In this document: positions 19,891 to 28,526 of the stretch, piece by piece | Position numbering within the stretch: position 1 is the stretch's first letter | Layout of the letters: each line of letters begins with the position of its first letter | Source of the DNA: RI-153 sp963721725 | Lineage (GTDB): Bacteria > Chloroflexota > Anaerolineae > Caldilineales > Caldilineaceae | Length of the DNA stretch: 64,000 bases | Direction: 5' to 3' | NCBI GenBank assembly: GCA_963721725.1 | Contig: CAVRLX010000014.1 | Span: 111,090 to 175,089, forward strand | Made by a program: the position numbers and the translations under genes | The notes under the pieces: generated by a model | The model's database searches: none | Seen by the model: only the letters and a program-made list of their open reading frames with translations | Told to the model about the DNA's origin: nothing

Positions 19891-20195
19891 TTGAAAAAAT
19901 ATTAACAGAGTATGCAAGCATTCCTTTTGCCCATGGAGAGCTACATTCAAAGACAGTATTTGATCGACAACAGGATAGCTATCTACTCCTTGATGTTGGA
20001 TGGAATCAGGGGAACCGGGTTCATGGCACACTTGTCCATGTCGATATTGTCGATGGCAAATTTTGGATTCAATATGATGGTACGGAAGATGGAATTGCTA
20101 CGGAGTTGGTGCACGCGGGCGTTCCCAAAGAACATATCGTGCTTGCTTGGCGACCGCCAGAGAGACGCAAGCATACAGAATTCGCGGTTGCGTAA
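19860..20195 (+). CDS. xisI: XisI-like protein
   Basis: A 111-residue protein with the XisI pattern: an N-terminal helix (DQYRNLIEKILTEYASIP), a beta core LLLDVGWNQGNRVHGTLVHVDIVDGKFWIQYDG split over adjacent strands, the TEDGIATELVHAGVPKEHIVLA segment, and the terminal PPERRKHTEFAVA. GAGAAAGAGG lies upstream within the end of xisH. XisI is thought to partner XisH. The overlapping order xisH-xisI is the standard one. No recombinase or element end is seen nearby, so an excision role here has no support. Confidence 0.9.
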   Translation: MDTPDQYRNLIEKILTEYASIPFAHGELHSKTVFDRQQDSYLLLDVGWNQGNRVHGTLVHVDIVDGKFWIQYDGTEDGIATELVHAGVPKEHIVLAWRPPERRKHTEFAVA

Positions 20196-20198
20196 TGA

Positions 20199-21528
20199 AT
20201 GACCACTAAGCCGTCGCACTCCTCCCCACCCTGGAGCATTACCACCAAAGCCATTGTTGCGGTTGTGGTGTTACTCCTGAGCGCGCTTTTAATTTGGCGC
20301 TTTCGTGAGTTACTTTCACCCCTGATCATCGCCGCGCTGCTGGCCTATATCCTGAACCCCTTGGTCACATGGATCGATGTGCGCAGCCCCTTGAGCCGCG
20401 TACAGACTGTGTTGATCGTCTATGGCGTGCTGGCGCTGCTTTTCTTCGCGGGCACGGCAGCGGTTGGCTTTGTGGCCGTGGAACAGGTATTCATCCTTTC
20501 GGATCTGTTGCCCCAATGGGCCATCAGCGCCATCGAGTTGATCCCCAGCCTGCCCAGTTTTATCCCCGCGGATCTCAGCTTTCTCAACTTCACCATCGAC
20601 CTGTCGCCGCTACGCGCCCAGGTGGAAGGGCAGTTTGAGACTTTCAACCTCACCAGCATTAACTGGCGCAGTGTGGGAACCCAGGTGTTGGCGCTAATCG
20701 AACCGCTCTTTAGCCGCGGCGGTCTGCTGGCGGCCAACATTGTGGGGGCGACGGTCAACGTGCTGGGGCTGGCCTTCCTCGTCTTTGTGATCTCGATTTA
20801 TATGGCAAACGACGCCCTGCGCTTTGGGCAAGCCATTAGCAACCTTGCCCACCAGCCCGGCTATCGGCAGGACGCCGACCGCCTCATGGCAGCCATTAGC
20901 CAAGTGTGGGCAGCCTATTTGCGCGGGCAAGTGCTGCTCGGTGTGCTCATCTTCTTTGTGGTCAGCGCCGTGTTGGGTGTGATGGGCGTCACCAACGCCT
21001 TGGGGCTGGGGTTGCTCTCTGGCGTCATGGAATTTCTGCCCGTGATTGGTCCATTGGTGGGCACGGGCGCGGCGATTTTGGTGGCCTTCTTTCAACAGAC
21101 CACACCGTGGGGGTTGACCTCGTTTCAATTTGCCCTGGCCGTGGCTGGCGTGATGTTGTTGATCCAACAATTGGAAAATAACATCCTTGTGCCGCGCATT
21201 GTGGGCGACGCGCTCGGATCTGCACCCGCTGCTGGTCATGGTCAGCGTGATCATGGGCGCGTCGCTGGCCGGATTGCTGGGCGCGGTGCTGGCCGCGCCG
21301 GTGGTGGCTTCGGCTAAAATTTTGGGCAGCTACGCCTGGCGCAAAATGCTCGATCTGCCGCCTTTCCCCGAAGCAACCGATATTGACCGGACCCAAGAGG
21401 CGTCTGTGCCCCTTTTAGCGCGGCTGCGCCAACTCTGGACGCGGGTGACGCAGCCTGGAATCGCCAACCGCCAAATGGCAGCAGATGTGAATGTTGCATC
21501 CCTGCCTACCTCTGAAAGGGGAATTGCC
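20199..21528 (+). CDS. AI-2E/PerM-family membrane transporter, frame broken near 21217
   Basis: The joined protein has the AI-2E transporter family features: paired N-terminal hydrophobic segments (AIVAVVVLLLSALLIW, LLSPLIIAALLAYILNPLV), and the conserved C-terminal half with YLRGQVLLGVLIFFVVSA, GVMEFLPVIGPLVGTGAAIL and QQLENNILVPRIVGDALG. One base break at about 21217 leads into LHPLLVMVSVIMGASLAGLLGAVLAAPVVAS. As assembled the new frame has no stop before manA and runs into it; a TGA in another frame at 21513-21515 just before the AAAGGGG and ATG of manA hints at a second indel and a separate natural end. Members export or exchange small solutes; the substrate is unknown. Confidence 0.8.
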
Positions 21529-22536
21529 ATGACGGGCGAGATCTATCCGCTGCAATTTACGCCGGTTTTCAAGGATTACCCCTGGGGCGGGCGCAATCTG
21601 GAGCGCGTTCTGGGGCGGCAGATCCCCGATGGCGTGGTAGCGGAAAGCTGGGAAATCTCCGCGCATCCCAATGGGCAGACCACCGTGGCGGACGGTCCCC
21701 TGGCTGGGCTAACATTGGGCGAAGTTCAGCAAAAGTTAGGCGAAGATCTGGTGGGCAGCCGCAACCGCCGCGCATTGGCACTGGGCAAATTCCCGCTGCT
21801 GATTAAACTGCTTGACGCCCATCAATGGCTCTCGGTACAGGTCCACCCCGACGATGACTATGGACTGGCCCACGAGGGCGAATATGGCAAGACGGAGATG
21901 TGGGTCGTGCTCCACGCCGAGCCAGGCGCGACGTTAATCTATGGGCTGAAGGCAGGCGCAGATCGAGCGCGATTCGAGGCAGCCGTGGCGGCGCAGCGTA
22001 GCGAAGATCTGCTCCACCGCGTGGCTGTAAAAACGGGCGATGTCTTCTTTGTGCCAGCCGGGGCAGTCCATGCTCTGGGACCGGGGATCATCGTGGCCGA
22101 GATTCAACAGAACAGCGACACCACCTATCGCATCTATGATTGGGGACGCATGGGCAACGATGGTAAACCGCGCCCATTGCATGTGGCCCAAGCGCTCAAT
22201 GTGATTGACTGGCGGCAGATTGAACCGGCGGCTGTGATCCCCACAGTGCTTTCAAACGGAAGCCGCGGCATTCACCAAGAGGTGATTGGCGAATGCGACT
22301 ATTTCCGCACCGAGCGGTTGCACCTGTCGCCGGGCAGCAGCTATGCGGACCGCTGTGTAGGCGAGAGTTTTCAGATCTGGGCCGTACTCAGAGGCAAAGC
22401 GACGCTGCATTGGCAGGGTAACACTTTCCCGCTGGAGGCGATTTCATGGATATTATTGCCCGCCATGCTGGGCGAGTATCGGATTGAGGCCGACGTCCAT
22501 AGCACATTGCTGCGTGTTATCACCCCCGCCGCTTAG
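21529..22536 (+). CDS. manA: Class I mannose-6-phosphate isomerase-type cupin enzyme
   Basis: The start is taken at the ATG at 21529 behind AAAGGGG, since TPVFKDYPWGGRNLERVLG is the typical ManA N-terminus. Zinc-binding features are visible: LSVQVHPDDDY, then GKTEMWVVLHAEPGA, and FFVPAGAVHALGPGIIVAEIQQNSDTTYR spread across two strands. The C-terminal cupin half ends around WAVLRGKATLHW. About 335 residues, normal for this short bacterial type. It interconverts mannose-6-phosphate and fructose-6-phosphate, feeding GDP-mannose synthesis. In the assembly it is in frame with the preceding transporter; see findings. Confidence 0.9.
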   Translation: MTGEIYPLQFTPVFKDYPWGGRNLERVLGRQIPDGVVAESWEISAHPNGQTTVADGPLAGLTLGEVQQKLGEDLVGSRNRRALALGKFPLLIKLLDAHQWLSVQVHPDDDYGLAHEGEYGKTEMWVVLHAEPGATLIYGLKAGADRARFEAAVAAQRSEDLLHRVAVKTGDVFFVPAGAVHALGPGIIVAEIQQNSDTTYRIYDWGRMGNDGKPRPLHVAQALNVIDWRQIEPAAVIPTVLSNGSRGIHQEVIGECDYFRTERLHLSPGSSYADRCVGESFQIWAVLRGKATLHWQGNTFPLEAISWILLPAMLGEYRIEADVHSTLLRVITPAA

Positions 22537-22647
22537 CACCGCACGGATTTGGAAGCATATTTACGTCATCTCATAGAAATCTGCGGGACAATAGCCCTCA
22601 TTGCAAGTGCAATTATTCAATATCGAATTTATATAGAAGGAGAGGGC

Positions 22648-23259
22648 ATGTCCGCTCTTATTCAAGACAAAACGGCTGTTACCGATTTTGAAATTCACGA
22701 ACTCCTCCAGAGCCGCTGGAGTCCGCGTGCCTTTGCCGATGGCTCGATAGATAAAGCCATTCTGGGCAGTTTGATAGAGGCTGCACGCTGGTCAGCTTCG
22801 TCTAACAATCAGCAACCGTGGCGTTTTGTGGTTGCCACGAAAGAAGAAAAAGAAGCGTTTGCACGCATCTTGGGCGTGATCATGGAATCGAATCAGATGT
22901 GGGCAAAGGGGGCAGCGGCCTTGCTTATTGGGGTGGCAAAGATGACGCGTGATCGCGACGGCGCGCCCAATACCTATGCCCTCTATGACGTAGGTCAGGC
23001 AGTAGCCCATCTTTCAATTCAAGCCACAGCATTGGGATTGTATGTGCATCAAATGGGCGGCTTTCATCGCGATCAAGCGCGTGAAGTGCTGCACATTCCC
23101 GCTGATCATGACCCCGTAGTGGCGATGGCAATCGGCTATCTGGGCGATCCGGACCAACTGCCAGAGGCGCAGCGCGAACGCGAGTTGTCCCCGCGTACAC
23201 GCAAACCGCTGACCGAGTTAGCCTTTGCCGGAGATCGGGGCGCGCCGCTCTTTGAATAG
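22648..23259 (+). CDS. Nitroreductase-family FMN-dependent oxidoreductase
   Basis: The start at 22648 is chosen because AGAAGGAGA sits 7-9 bases upstream and the protein then begins close to the conserved ELLQSRWSPRAF (FMN-binding R.S.R.F element). Other family marks are LIEAARWSASSNNQQPWRFVVAT, the DVGQAVAHLSIQATALGLYVHQMGGF segment and VAMAIGYLGDP. About 203 residues, as usual. Family members reduce nitro compounds, quinones or flavins with NAD(P)H; the substrate cannot be told. It stands downstream of manA with a 111-base gap and probably has its own signals. Confidence 0.9.
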   Translation: MSALIQDKTAVTDFEIHELLQSRWSPRAFADGSIDKAILGSLIEAARWSASSNNQQPWRFVVATKEEKEAFARILGVIMESNQMWAKGAAALLIGVAKMTRDRDGAPNTYALYDVGQAVAHLSIQATALGLYVHQMGGFHRDQAREVLHIPADHDPVVAMAIGYLGDPDQLPEAQRERELSPRTRKPLTELAFAGDRGAPLFE

Positions 23260-23319
23260 AAGGAGTGGATATTGAGTATCGGCACCATTCTGCAAATACC
23301 CAATATCCACCCCTCAAGA

Positions 23320-24153
23320 TCAGCCCTCTGCAAACAACCCCGTTAACGCTACCCCCGGCTTGGGTTCAGGCCACACCAGCGCGAAGACTTCTTCCCCCAT
23401 AACCGCTTTCGCAGCCGCTTCGGGAATGCGCCGAAACGGGTGTTGTTCGCCCACTTGGGTGCGATGACAAAGAATCGTCTGCCACTTGGCATCCAGCGTG
23501 GCAGATACATCCACAGTCAGGTGAATCTGATCTTCCGGCCAACGCACGCTGTCGATAAAACGTGAAAAGCCATTATCCTCGATACCAGCCTCCCCCATCG
23601 CCGCGGCCATGCGCTGAAGTTGTGAGCGCACAATCACTGTATAAAAAAGACGGTCTGCTTGCCACGACTCCCCGGCCTCTGGATATTGCGTAGCGTCGGC
23701 CGCAGCGTGGAACGCCGCCACAGTATGGTTGTGGATGGCAATATGATCGGGATGCCCGTAGCCGCCATCGGGATCAAATGTGACTACCACTGCGGGGCGC
23801 AGGCGTCGTATCAGCGCCACAAGGCGCGGCACAACCTCATCGGCGGCGATATTCATCAATGCTGCCGGATTTTGATTGGGCGCTGTGCCTGCCATTCCCG
23901 AATCCCAATAATCGAGAAAAATCACCTCACGCGCGCCGATAGTATTGGCGGCTTGCTGCATTTCGGCCTCGCGCACCTGTCCCAATATCTCTGGCGTTCC
24001 CAGGGCGGGATCGGAAATCTCGCCCTCTTCGCCGCGTGTAGCACAGACCAGTGTCAGATCCGCGCCATCGTTTACAGCCCGGATTAGTGTCCCCGCGCAG
24101 CCAAAAGCTTCGTCGTCGGGGTGGGCGAAACAGGCCAAAATCGAACGCGACAT
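23320..24153 (-). CDS. PIG-L/LmbE-family zinc-dependent deacetylase
   Basis: A 277-residue protein; the start at 24153 has AAGGAG 6 bases upstream, while the ATG at 24168 does not. The N-terminal AHPDDEAFGCAGTL gives the zinc ligands and catalytic Asp (HPDDE), and FDPDGGYGHPDHIAIHNHTVAA the third ligand region (HPDH). LVCATRGEEGEI is typical of the MshB/Mca/BshB-like branch, which deacetylates N-acetylglucosaminyl lipids or thiol conjugates. Whether this one serves a low-molecular-weight thiol or a glycolipid is unclear. A perfect 20-bp palindrome lies 31 bases upstream. Confidence 0.88.
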   Translation of the reverse strand: MSRSILACFAHPDDEAFGCAGTLIRAVNDGADLTLVCATRGEEGEISDPALGTPEILGQVREAEMQQAANTIGAREVIFLDYWDSGMAGTAPNQNPAALMNIAADEVVPRLVALIRRLRPAVVVTFDPDGGYGHPDHIAIHNHTVAAFHAAADATQYPEAGESWQADRLFYTVIVRSQLQRMAAAMGEAGIEDNGFSRFIDSVRWPEDQIHLTVDVSATLDAKWQTILCHRTQVGEQHPFRRIPEAAAKAVMGEEVFALVWPEPKPGVALTGLFAEG

Positions 24154-24183
24154 AAAAGACTCCTTCATTTGATTAGATATTTA

Positions 24184-24203
24184 ATTGTTGCAATTGCAAC
24201 AAT
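24184..24203. promoter_or_regulatory. Perfect 20-bp palindrome, candidate operator
   Basis: ATTGTTGCAATTGCAACAAT is identical to its reverse complement. It lies 31 bases upstream of the deacetylase start, between divergent genes, and lacks a GC-rich stem plus T-run, so it looks like a dimeric repressor site (MarR/TetR/LacI style) rather than a terminator. No regulator gene is adjacent. Confidence 0.45.
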
Positions 24204-24374
24204 ACTCAAAAGAACGCAGGCTGTCAACCGAAAGCACTATGCTTTTGGGCCAAAAACTGGCATACTACACCAAACCGCTAATCCCAAATATACGCCGCAG
24301 CAGCCCACAAGGAGATGTTTCAAAAAGCAGAAACTGTTGCTTTGTGGCACTGTTATGGATAGAAAGGCAACGCC

Positions 24375-25199
24375 ATGTCCCCTTCAAGCCTGCTCAGCGT
24401 TGACGATTATCTCGCCTGGCCCGCCATTCCTGCGCAACACCGCCTCCACTATGGCGAACAGCGTGACCAATTTGGTGATCTTTATCTGCCCACGCAGCCC
24501 GGCCCACACCCGTTGGTGATCCTGATCCACGGTGGATGCTGGCGTGCCCAATATGGCCTTGCTCCGTTGGGGCTGCTGTGTGAAGCGCTACGCCAAAGCG
24601 GGCTGGCCGTGTGGAGTCTGGAATATCGACGCTTGGGCAATGGCGGCGGCTGGCCGCACACCTTTTTGGATGTGGCCGCCGGTGCGGATTTTGTGCGTTC
24701 ATTGGCGGCGTCCTTTCCGCTGAATTTGGACCGTGTGGTGGCAATGGGCCATTCCGCGGGCGGGCATCTCGCCCTTTGGCTGGCAGGACGGCATCGGCTG
24801 CCCGCAGACAGTGATCTCTATCAAGCCGATCCATTGGCGTTGGGCGGCGTGGTGGCGCTGGCAGGCATTCCTGATCTGGCAGCCGCCACGCGCTGGCAGA
24901 TCTGCGGCGACGCGGCCCAAGAATTGGTAGGCGGCCCCCGTGAGCAGTATCCCAAACGCTATGAGCAAGGCTCTCCCGTGTATCTGCTGCCCTTGGGGAT
25001 TCCCCAACGCCATTTTGTGGGCGCACACGATGCCATTGTGCCGCCCGCTTATTTAGAGGCGCAACTTGCCGTGGCCCAACAACATGACGATGCGACCCTG
25101 ACCATCATCCCCCATGCCGGTCATTTTGAAGTGGTTGATCCCCAAAGAGCCGCTTGGGAAAGCGTGCAAACCGCGCTGTGGGATCTGCTGCACACATGA
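24375..25199 (+). CDS. Alpha/beta hydrolase, kynurenine-formamidase-like
   Basis: A 274-residue protein with an oxyanion-hole motif HGGCW in LVILIHGGCWRAQYG, the nucleophile elbow GHSAGGHLALW (Ser about residue 125), an Asp in HDAIVPP and a catalytic His in HAGHFEVVDP. The HGG.W plus GHSAGG combination is typical of the esterase/kynurenine formamidase branch. DQFGDLYLP near residue 35 matches the same branch. A cytosolic esterase or amidase activity is inferred; no tryptophan-degradation genes are nearby. It is divergent from the PIG-L deacetylase. Confidence 0.8.
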   Translation: MSPSSLLSVDDYLAWPAIPAQHRLHYGEQRDQFGDLYLPTQPGPHPLVILIHGGCWRAQYGLAPLGLLCEALRQSGLAVWSLEYRRLGNGGGWPHTFLDVAAGADFVRSLAASFPLNLDRVVAMGHSAGGHLALWLAGRHRLPADSDLYQADPLALGGVVALAGIPDLAAATRWQICGDAAQELVGGPREQYPKRYEQGSPVYLLPLGIPQRHFVGAHDAIVPPAYLEAQLAVAQQHDDATLTIIPHAGHFEVVDPQRAAWESVQTALWDLLHT

Positions 25200-25230
25200 A
25201 CGAATCGAGATCTCCTATCGTTAGGATGAT

Positions 25231-25272
25231 GACAATAGACGAAGGACAATAGACGAAGGACGATAGACGGAG
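25231..25272. repeat. Tandem 14-bp repeat, three copies
   Basis: GACAATAGACGAAG (25231-25244) is followed by an identical copy (25245-25258) and by GACGATAGACGGAG (25259-25272). The same unit recurs upstream of murD, including in inverted orientation (40208-40221). It lies in the spacer before the GH3 gene. Confidence 0.9.
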
Positions 25273-25281
25273 GCTGTCGCC

Positions 25282-25299
25282 GCAACTCGCAATTTGCAA
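25282..25299. repeat. 18-bp interspersed repeat, copy 2
   Basis: Exact copy of GCAACTCGCAATTTGCAA found at 16998-17015. Both copies lie shortly upstream of a + strand gene (here the GH3 gene, there pcrA). Confidence 0.8.
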
Positions 25300-25335
25300 C
25301 TCGCTCCTCTGCCCATCAAGTGAAAGCCGTTCCCC

Positions 25336-27170
25336 ATGAAACCGACCTTTTTTGGGCCTTTGCTGATTACGCTGATCGCCGTGACTGTGCTGCTGGCCTG
25401 TGGATCGCAACCGTCGCTCCCGCCCACAGCCACCCAGCCATCGGCTACCGTTGCGCCGACACCCATCCCAGACCCGGAGACGCCCATGCCCACCCCGCGC
25501 AGCCTTGATCACAAGATTGACAATCTGCTCGCCTCGATGACGTTGGAACAAAAAGTCGGCCAGCTTTTCATGGTCTTCTTTCAAGGGCCGGTGCTGTCGC
25601 CAGCTTTGCGCGAGATGATCGAACACTATCACATTGGCGGTATCGTCCTCTTTAGCATCAGCGGCAACGTCGAATCACCAACACAAGTGGCCGGTCTCAT
25701 CAACGCGGCCCAGGCCGTTGCCGTGGATAGCGGCGCGGGCATCCCGCTTTTCGTCTCGGTGGATCAAGAAGGCGGATCGGTGGTACGGTTGCGCGACGGA
25801 TTTACCGTCTTTCCCAGCCAGATGGCCGTGGGCGCGACAGCTTCCACGGCATTGGCGGCACAAATGGCCGCAGTCACCGGCGCGGAGTTCGCGCGCGCTG
25901 GGCATCAATATGAACTTGGCGCCGGTGCTGGATGTGAATAACAACGCCAACAACCCTGTGATCGGGCTGCGCTCGTTTGGCTCCAACGCCGAGGCTGTGC
26001 GCGATCTGGGCGTGGCGGCAATGGCTGCCTATGCCGAAAGCGGAGTGATCCCAGTAGTGAAACACTTTCCCGGCCACGGCGACACCGCTGTGGATTCGCA
26101 TGTTGGGCTGCCCGTCGTGCCCCATCATCGCGCCCGCCTGGACGCCGTAGAGTTCTTGCCCTTTCGTGCCGCCATCGCCGCCGGCGCGCCTGCCATGATG
26201 ACCGCGCATGTGCTTTTCCCCGCCATTGATCCCGATCCCAATCGCCCGGCCACGCTCTCGGCAGCGGTGCTAACGGGACTGCTGCGCCAGGAATTTGGCT
26301 TTGACGGGCTGATTATCACCGATTCGCTGGGCATGGGCGCGCTGAAAAACCTGGTGGGCACGGTGGAAGCGGCGCACCTTTCGTTTCGTGCCGGTGCCGA
26401 TGTGCTGGCCTTTGGCGCGGATATTGGGGCGACGGTGGCGGATCAGAAAGCGGCCTATGCGCGACTTTTGGCGCTGGTGAACAGTGGCGAGATCTCCACG
26501 GCAAGGTTGGATGCCTCGGTGCGGCGCATTTTAGAGGTCAAAGTGGGGGCGGGTCTCTTGGAATGGAAGCCCGTTGACACGGCGACACTGCCTGATTTGG
26601 TGGGCACAGCCGCCCACGCAGCCGTGGCGGCAGAGATTGCGGAAGCCAGCATTACATTGGTGCGCGATGAAAACCGTGTGCTTCCGTTCAAAGAGGGCGA
26701 AGGGGTATTGGTGATCTGGCCGGGGGATGTGGGCGATCTGGGCGAAGCGCTGGCCCGCTGTCGGGCGGATCTGATGCTGCGCCCCGTCGCTCTTGATCCC
26801 ACGGCGACGGAAGTTGAACAAGTGCTGGCCGACGCCCCCAACGTGGCAAAAATCGTCGTCGGCACGTTCAACGCCCGCCAACATCCCGCACAAGTAGCGC
26901 TGGTCGAAGCCCTGGCCCCGTACACGCCCGTGGTAGCCGCGCTGGGCCAGCCCTATGATCTGCTGGCGTTCCCCCAAATTGCCACCTATCTTGCCAGCTA
27001 CGGTACGGTTCCCGCTGCGCTAGACGCGCTCAGCCGGCGTGCTGTGCGGAAAGCTCCCGGCAGCGGGCACGCTCCCCGTCGATCTCCCCGGCCTCTATCC
27101 TCTGGGCTGGCGCTCTCCCAAAGCCGCCGATCAGCACCTGATCTACCTGCCCTCCACACAGCGGCCTTAA
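25336..27170 (+). CDS. GH3-family beta-N-acetylglucosaminidase-like lipoprotein (NagZ-like); two frame breaks
   Basis: The N-terminus is a lipoprotein signal (LLITLIAVTVLLACGSQ, lipobox Cys about residue 22) followed by a Pro/Thr linker. The GH3 core reads LEQKVGQLFMVFFQG, PLFVSVDQEGGSVVRL, then, after a break near 25900, GINMNLAPVLDVN, VVKHFPGHGDTAVDSH (the NagZ-type His-Asp catalytic dyad loop) and LIITDSLGMGAL (nucleophile Asp). A second domain follows (ASITLVRDENRVLPF). A second break near 27040 restores a sensible tail, LPVDLPGLYPLGWRSP, stopping at 27170. It hydrolyses terminal N-acetylhexosamine from muropeptides or chitin-like glycans outside the membrane. Confidence 0.88.
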
Positions 27171-27278
27171 AACGGACCACAGGCGACACAGATGCTTGAG
27201 CTTTCGACACAATGTTCAAATTTAACGCAAAGAACTCTCTGCGCCTCTGCCTCTTTGCGGCTCTGCGTTAAAGCATTT

Positions 27279-27788
27279 TTAACGGGTGATCTCCCAGGCC
27301 AGATGCTCAATTTCGGGCAGGATCAGCTTCTCCATTGCCAGTTTGACGGCGTTTGTGGAGCCAGGCAGGCTGACGATCACATGGCCGCGATAGGTTCCCG
27401 CCGTGGCGCGGCTCATCATGGCCGCCGAGCCAATCTCAGCGTAGGACAACATGCGGAAAAGTTCGCCAAAGCCGGGCAGTTCTTTTTCCAATGCGCGTGC
27501 CAGCACGTCATAGGTGCGGTCGCGCGCGCTGATACCCGTGCCGCCGTTGAAGATGATCATCTGCGCCGAACCGTCGCTGAAATCGTGCAGTGCCGTCTCC
27601 ACCTGATCCGGCTCGTCTTTGACAATGCGATAGTTGACCACATGATGGCCCGCTGCCTCGGCCATCGAGCGGATCGCCGCGCCGCTGCTATCCGTCTCCG
27701 CCGTGCGCGTATCGCTCACGGTAACGATGGCAATGGCAACGCTTTTCTCCTGGGCTTTGGCAATCTCTTTGTGTTCTTCGGCGCTCAT
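27279..27788 (-). CDS. moaB: MoaB/MogA-type molybdenum cofactor biosynthesis protein
   Basis: A 169-residue protein with the MoaB pattern: VAIAIVTVSDTRTAETDSSG, the molybdopterin-binding FNGGTGISARDRTYD, and the C-terminal VSLPGSTNAVKLAMEKLI with the usual LPEIEHL end. MoaB/MogA adenylylates molybdopterin before metal insertion. Its ATG overlaps the stop of the HD gene upstream (ATGA, 27785-27788), so they are coupled. No other moa/moe genes are in the window. Confidence 0.92.
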   Translation of the reverse strand: MSAEEHKEIAKAQEKSVAIAIVTVSDTRTAETDSSGAAIRSMAEAAGHHVVNYRIVKDEPDQVETALHDFSDGSAQMIIFNGGTGISARDRTYDVLARALEKELPGFGELFRMLSYAEIGSAAMMSRATAGTYRGHVIVSLPGSTNAVKLAMEKLILPEIEHLAWEITR

Positions 27789-28429
27789 GGCTTCCCCTCC
27801 ATATCCAAAATTTCAGCATCCAATTGGTTAAAAAACTTGACCATAAATTCGTGTCGCTTTTCACCAATTCTGCGAGCAGTCTGGGTGTGTAGCGTGGGCA
27901 ACAGGCGCTGGAGTTTATACACAAATTCGTGGACCGGTGTATAGTCTGCACCGGCGGGTTGGGCGTCGTCGGCAGGGGCGTCTGTCCACGGCTCGGTCCA
28001 CAGGCGGCTGCCGTGGCTGCCTGCAAAGGCAAAGGCCCGCCCCACGCCAATCGCGCCGATGCTGTCCAACTTGTCGGCGTCGTAGAGGCACTTGGCCTCC
28101 AGCGTTTGCGGCTGAATCGACTGATCTCGGAAACGATGGGATTCGATGGCGTGGACTACGTTGTCGATCTGGGCGGGGTCCATACCCTGGGCGGTGAGAT
28201 AATCGCGGGCAAAGTCCGCCGCGGCCAAGTGATGGGCTTTGCGCGTGCCCTCGGCCACGGGGACATCGTGTAACAGCGCCGCCGCCTGCACCACGGCCAG
28301 ATCCGCGCCTTCGGCAGTGGCAATGTAAACAGCCATGCGCGTCACCCGTTGCACATGATCAAAATCGTGGGCAGCATCGCCCGCTTCGTAAAGGTGGCGA
28401 GTGGTGGATTCGTCGAGAAATGGAAGCAT
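27785..28429 (-). CDS. HD-domain phosphohydrolase
   Basis: A 214-residue HD-domain protein: metal-binding residues are seen in AHDFDHVQRVTRMAVYIA (first His), QAAALLHDVPVA (HD pair), VHAIESHRFRD (His) and KCLYDADKLDSIGAIGVGRAF (Asp). The pattern is that of the YedJ-like group of metal-dependent phosphohydrolases acting on nucleotides. It ends in a 4-bp overlap with moaB. Complete. Confidence 0.85.
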   Translation of the reverse strand: MLPFLDESTTRHLYEAGDAAHDFDHVQRVTRMAVYIATAEGADLAVVQAAALLHDVPVAEGTRKAHHLAAADFARDYLTAQGMDPAQIDNVVHAIESHRFRDQSIQPQTLEAKCLYDADKLDSIGAIGVGRAFAFAGSHGSRLWTEPWTDAPADDAQPAGADYTPVHEFVYKLQRLLPTLHTQTARRIGEKRHEFMVKFFNQLDAEILDMEGKP

Positions 28430-28470
28430 AATCGATATACTGTGTCTTGATTGGGAGGATTGTTTATTAG

Positions 28471-28526
28471 GGTAACGAGTAAGAAGGAGAAGGAGTGATG
28501 TGTAGCCCTACTCCTTACTCGTTACC
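28471..28526. terminator. Long inverted repeat between flippase and HD genes
   Basis: GGTAACGAGTAAG at 28471-28483 and the matching ACTCGTTACC arm ending at 28526 form a strong hairpin with the internal AAGGAG/CTCCTT pair; it straddles the TAA of the flippase gene. It lacks a clear T-run, so it may terminate the minus-strand operon poorly or be a small mobile palindrome. Confidence 0.4.
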
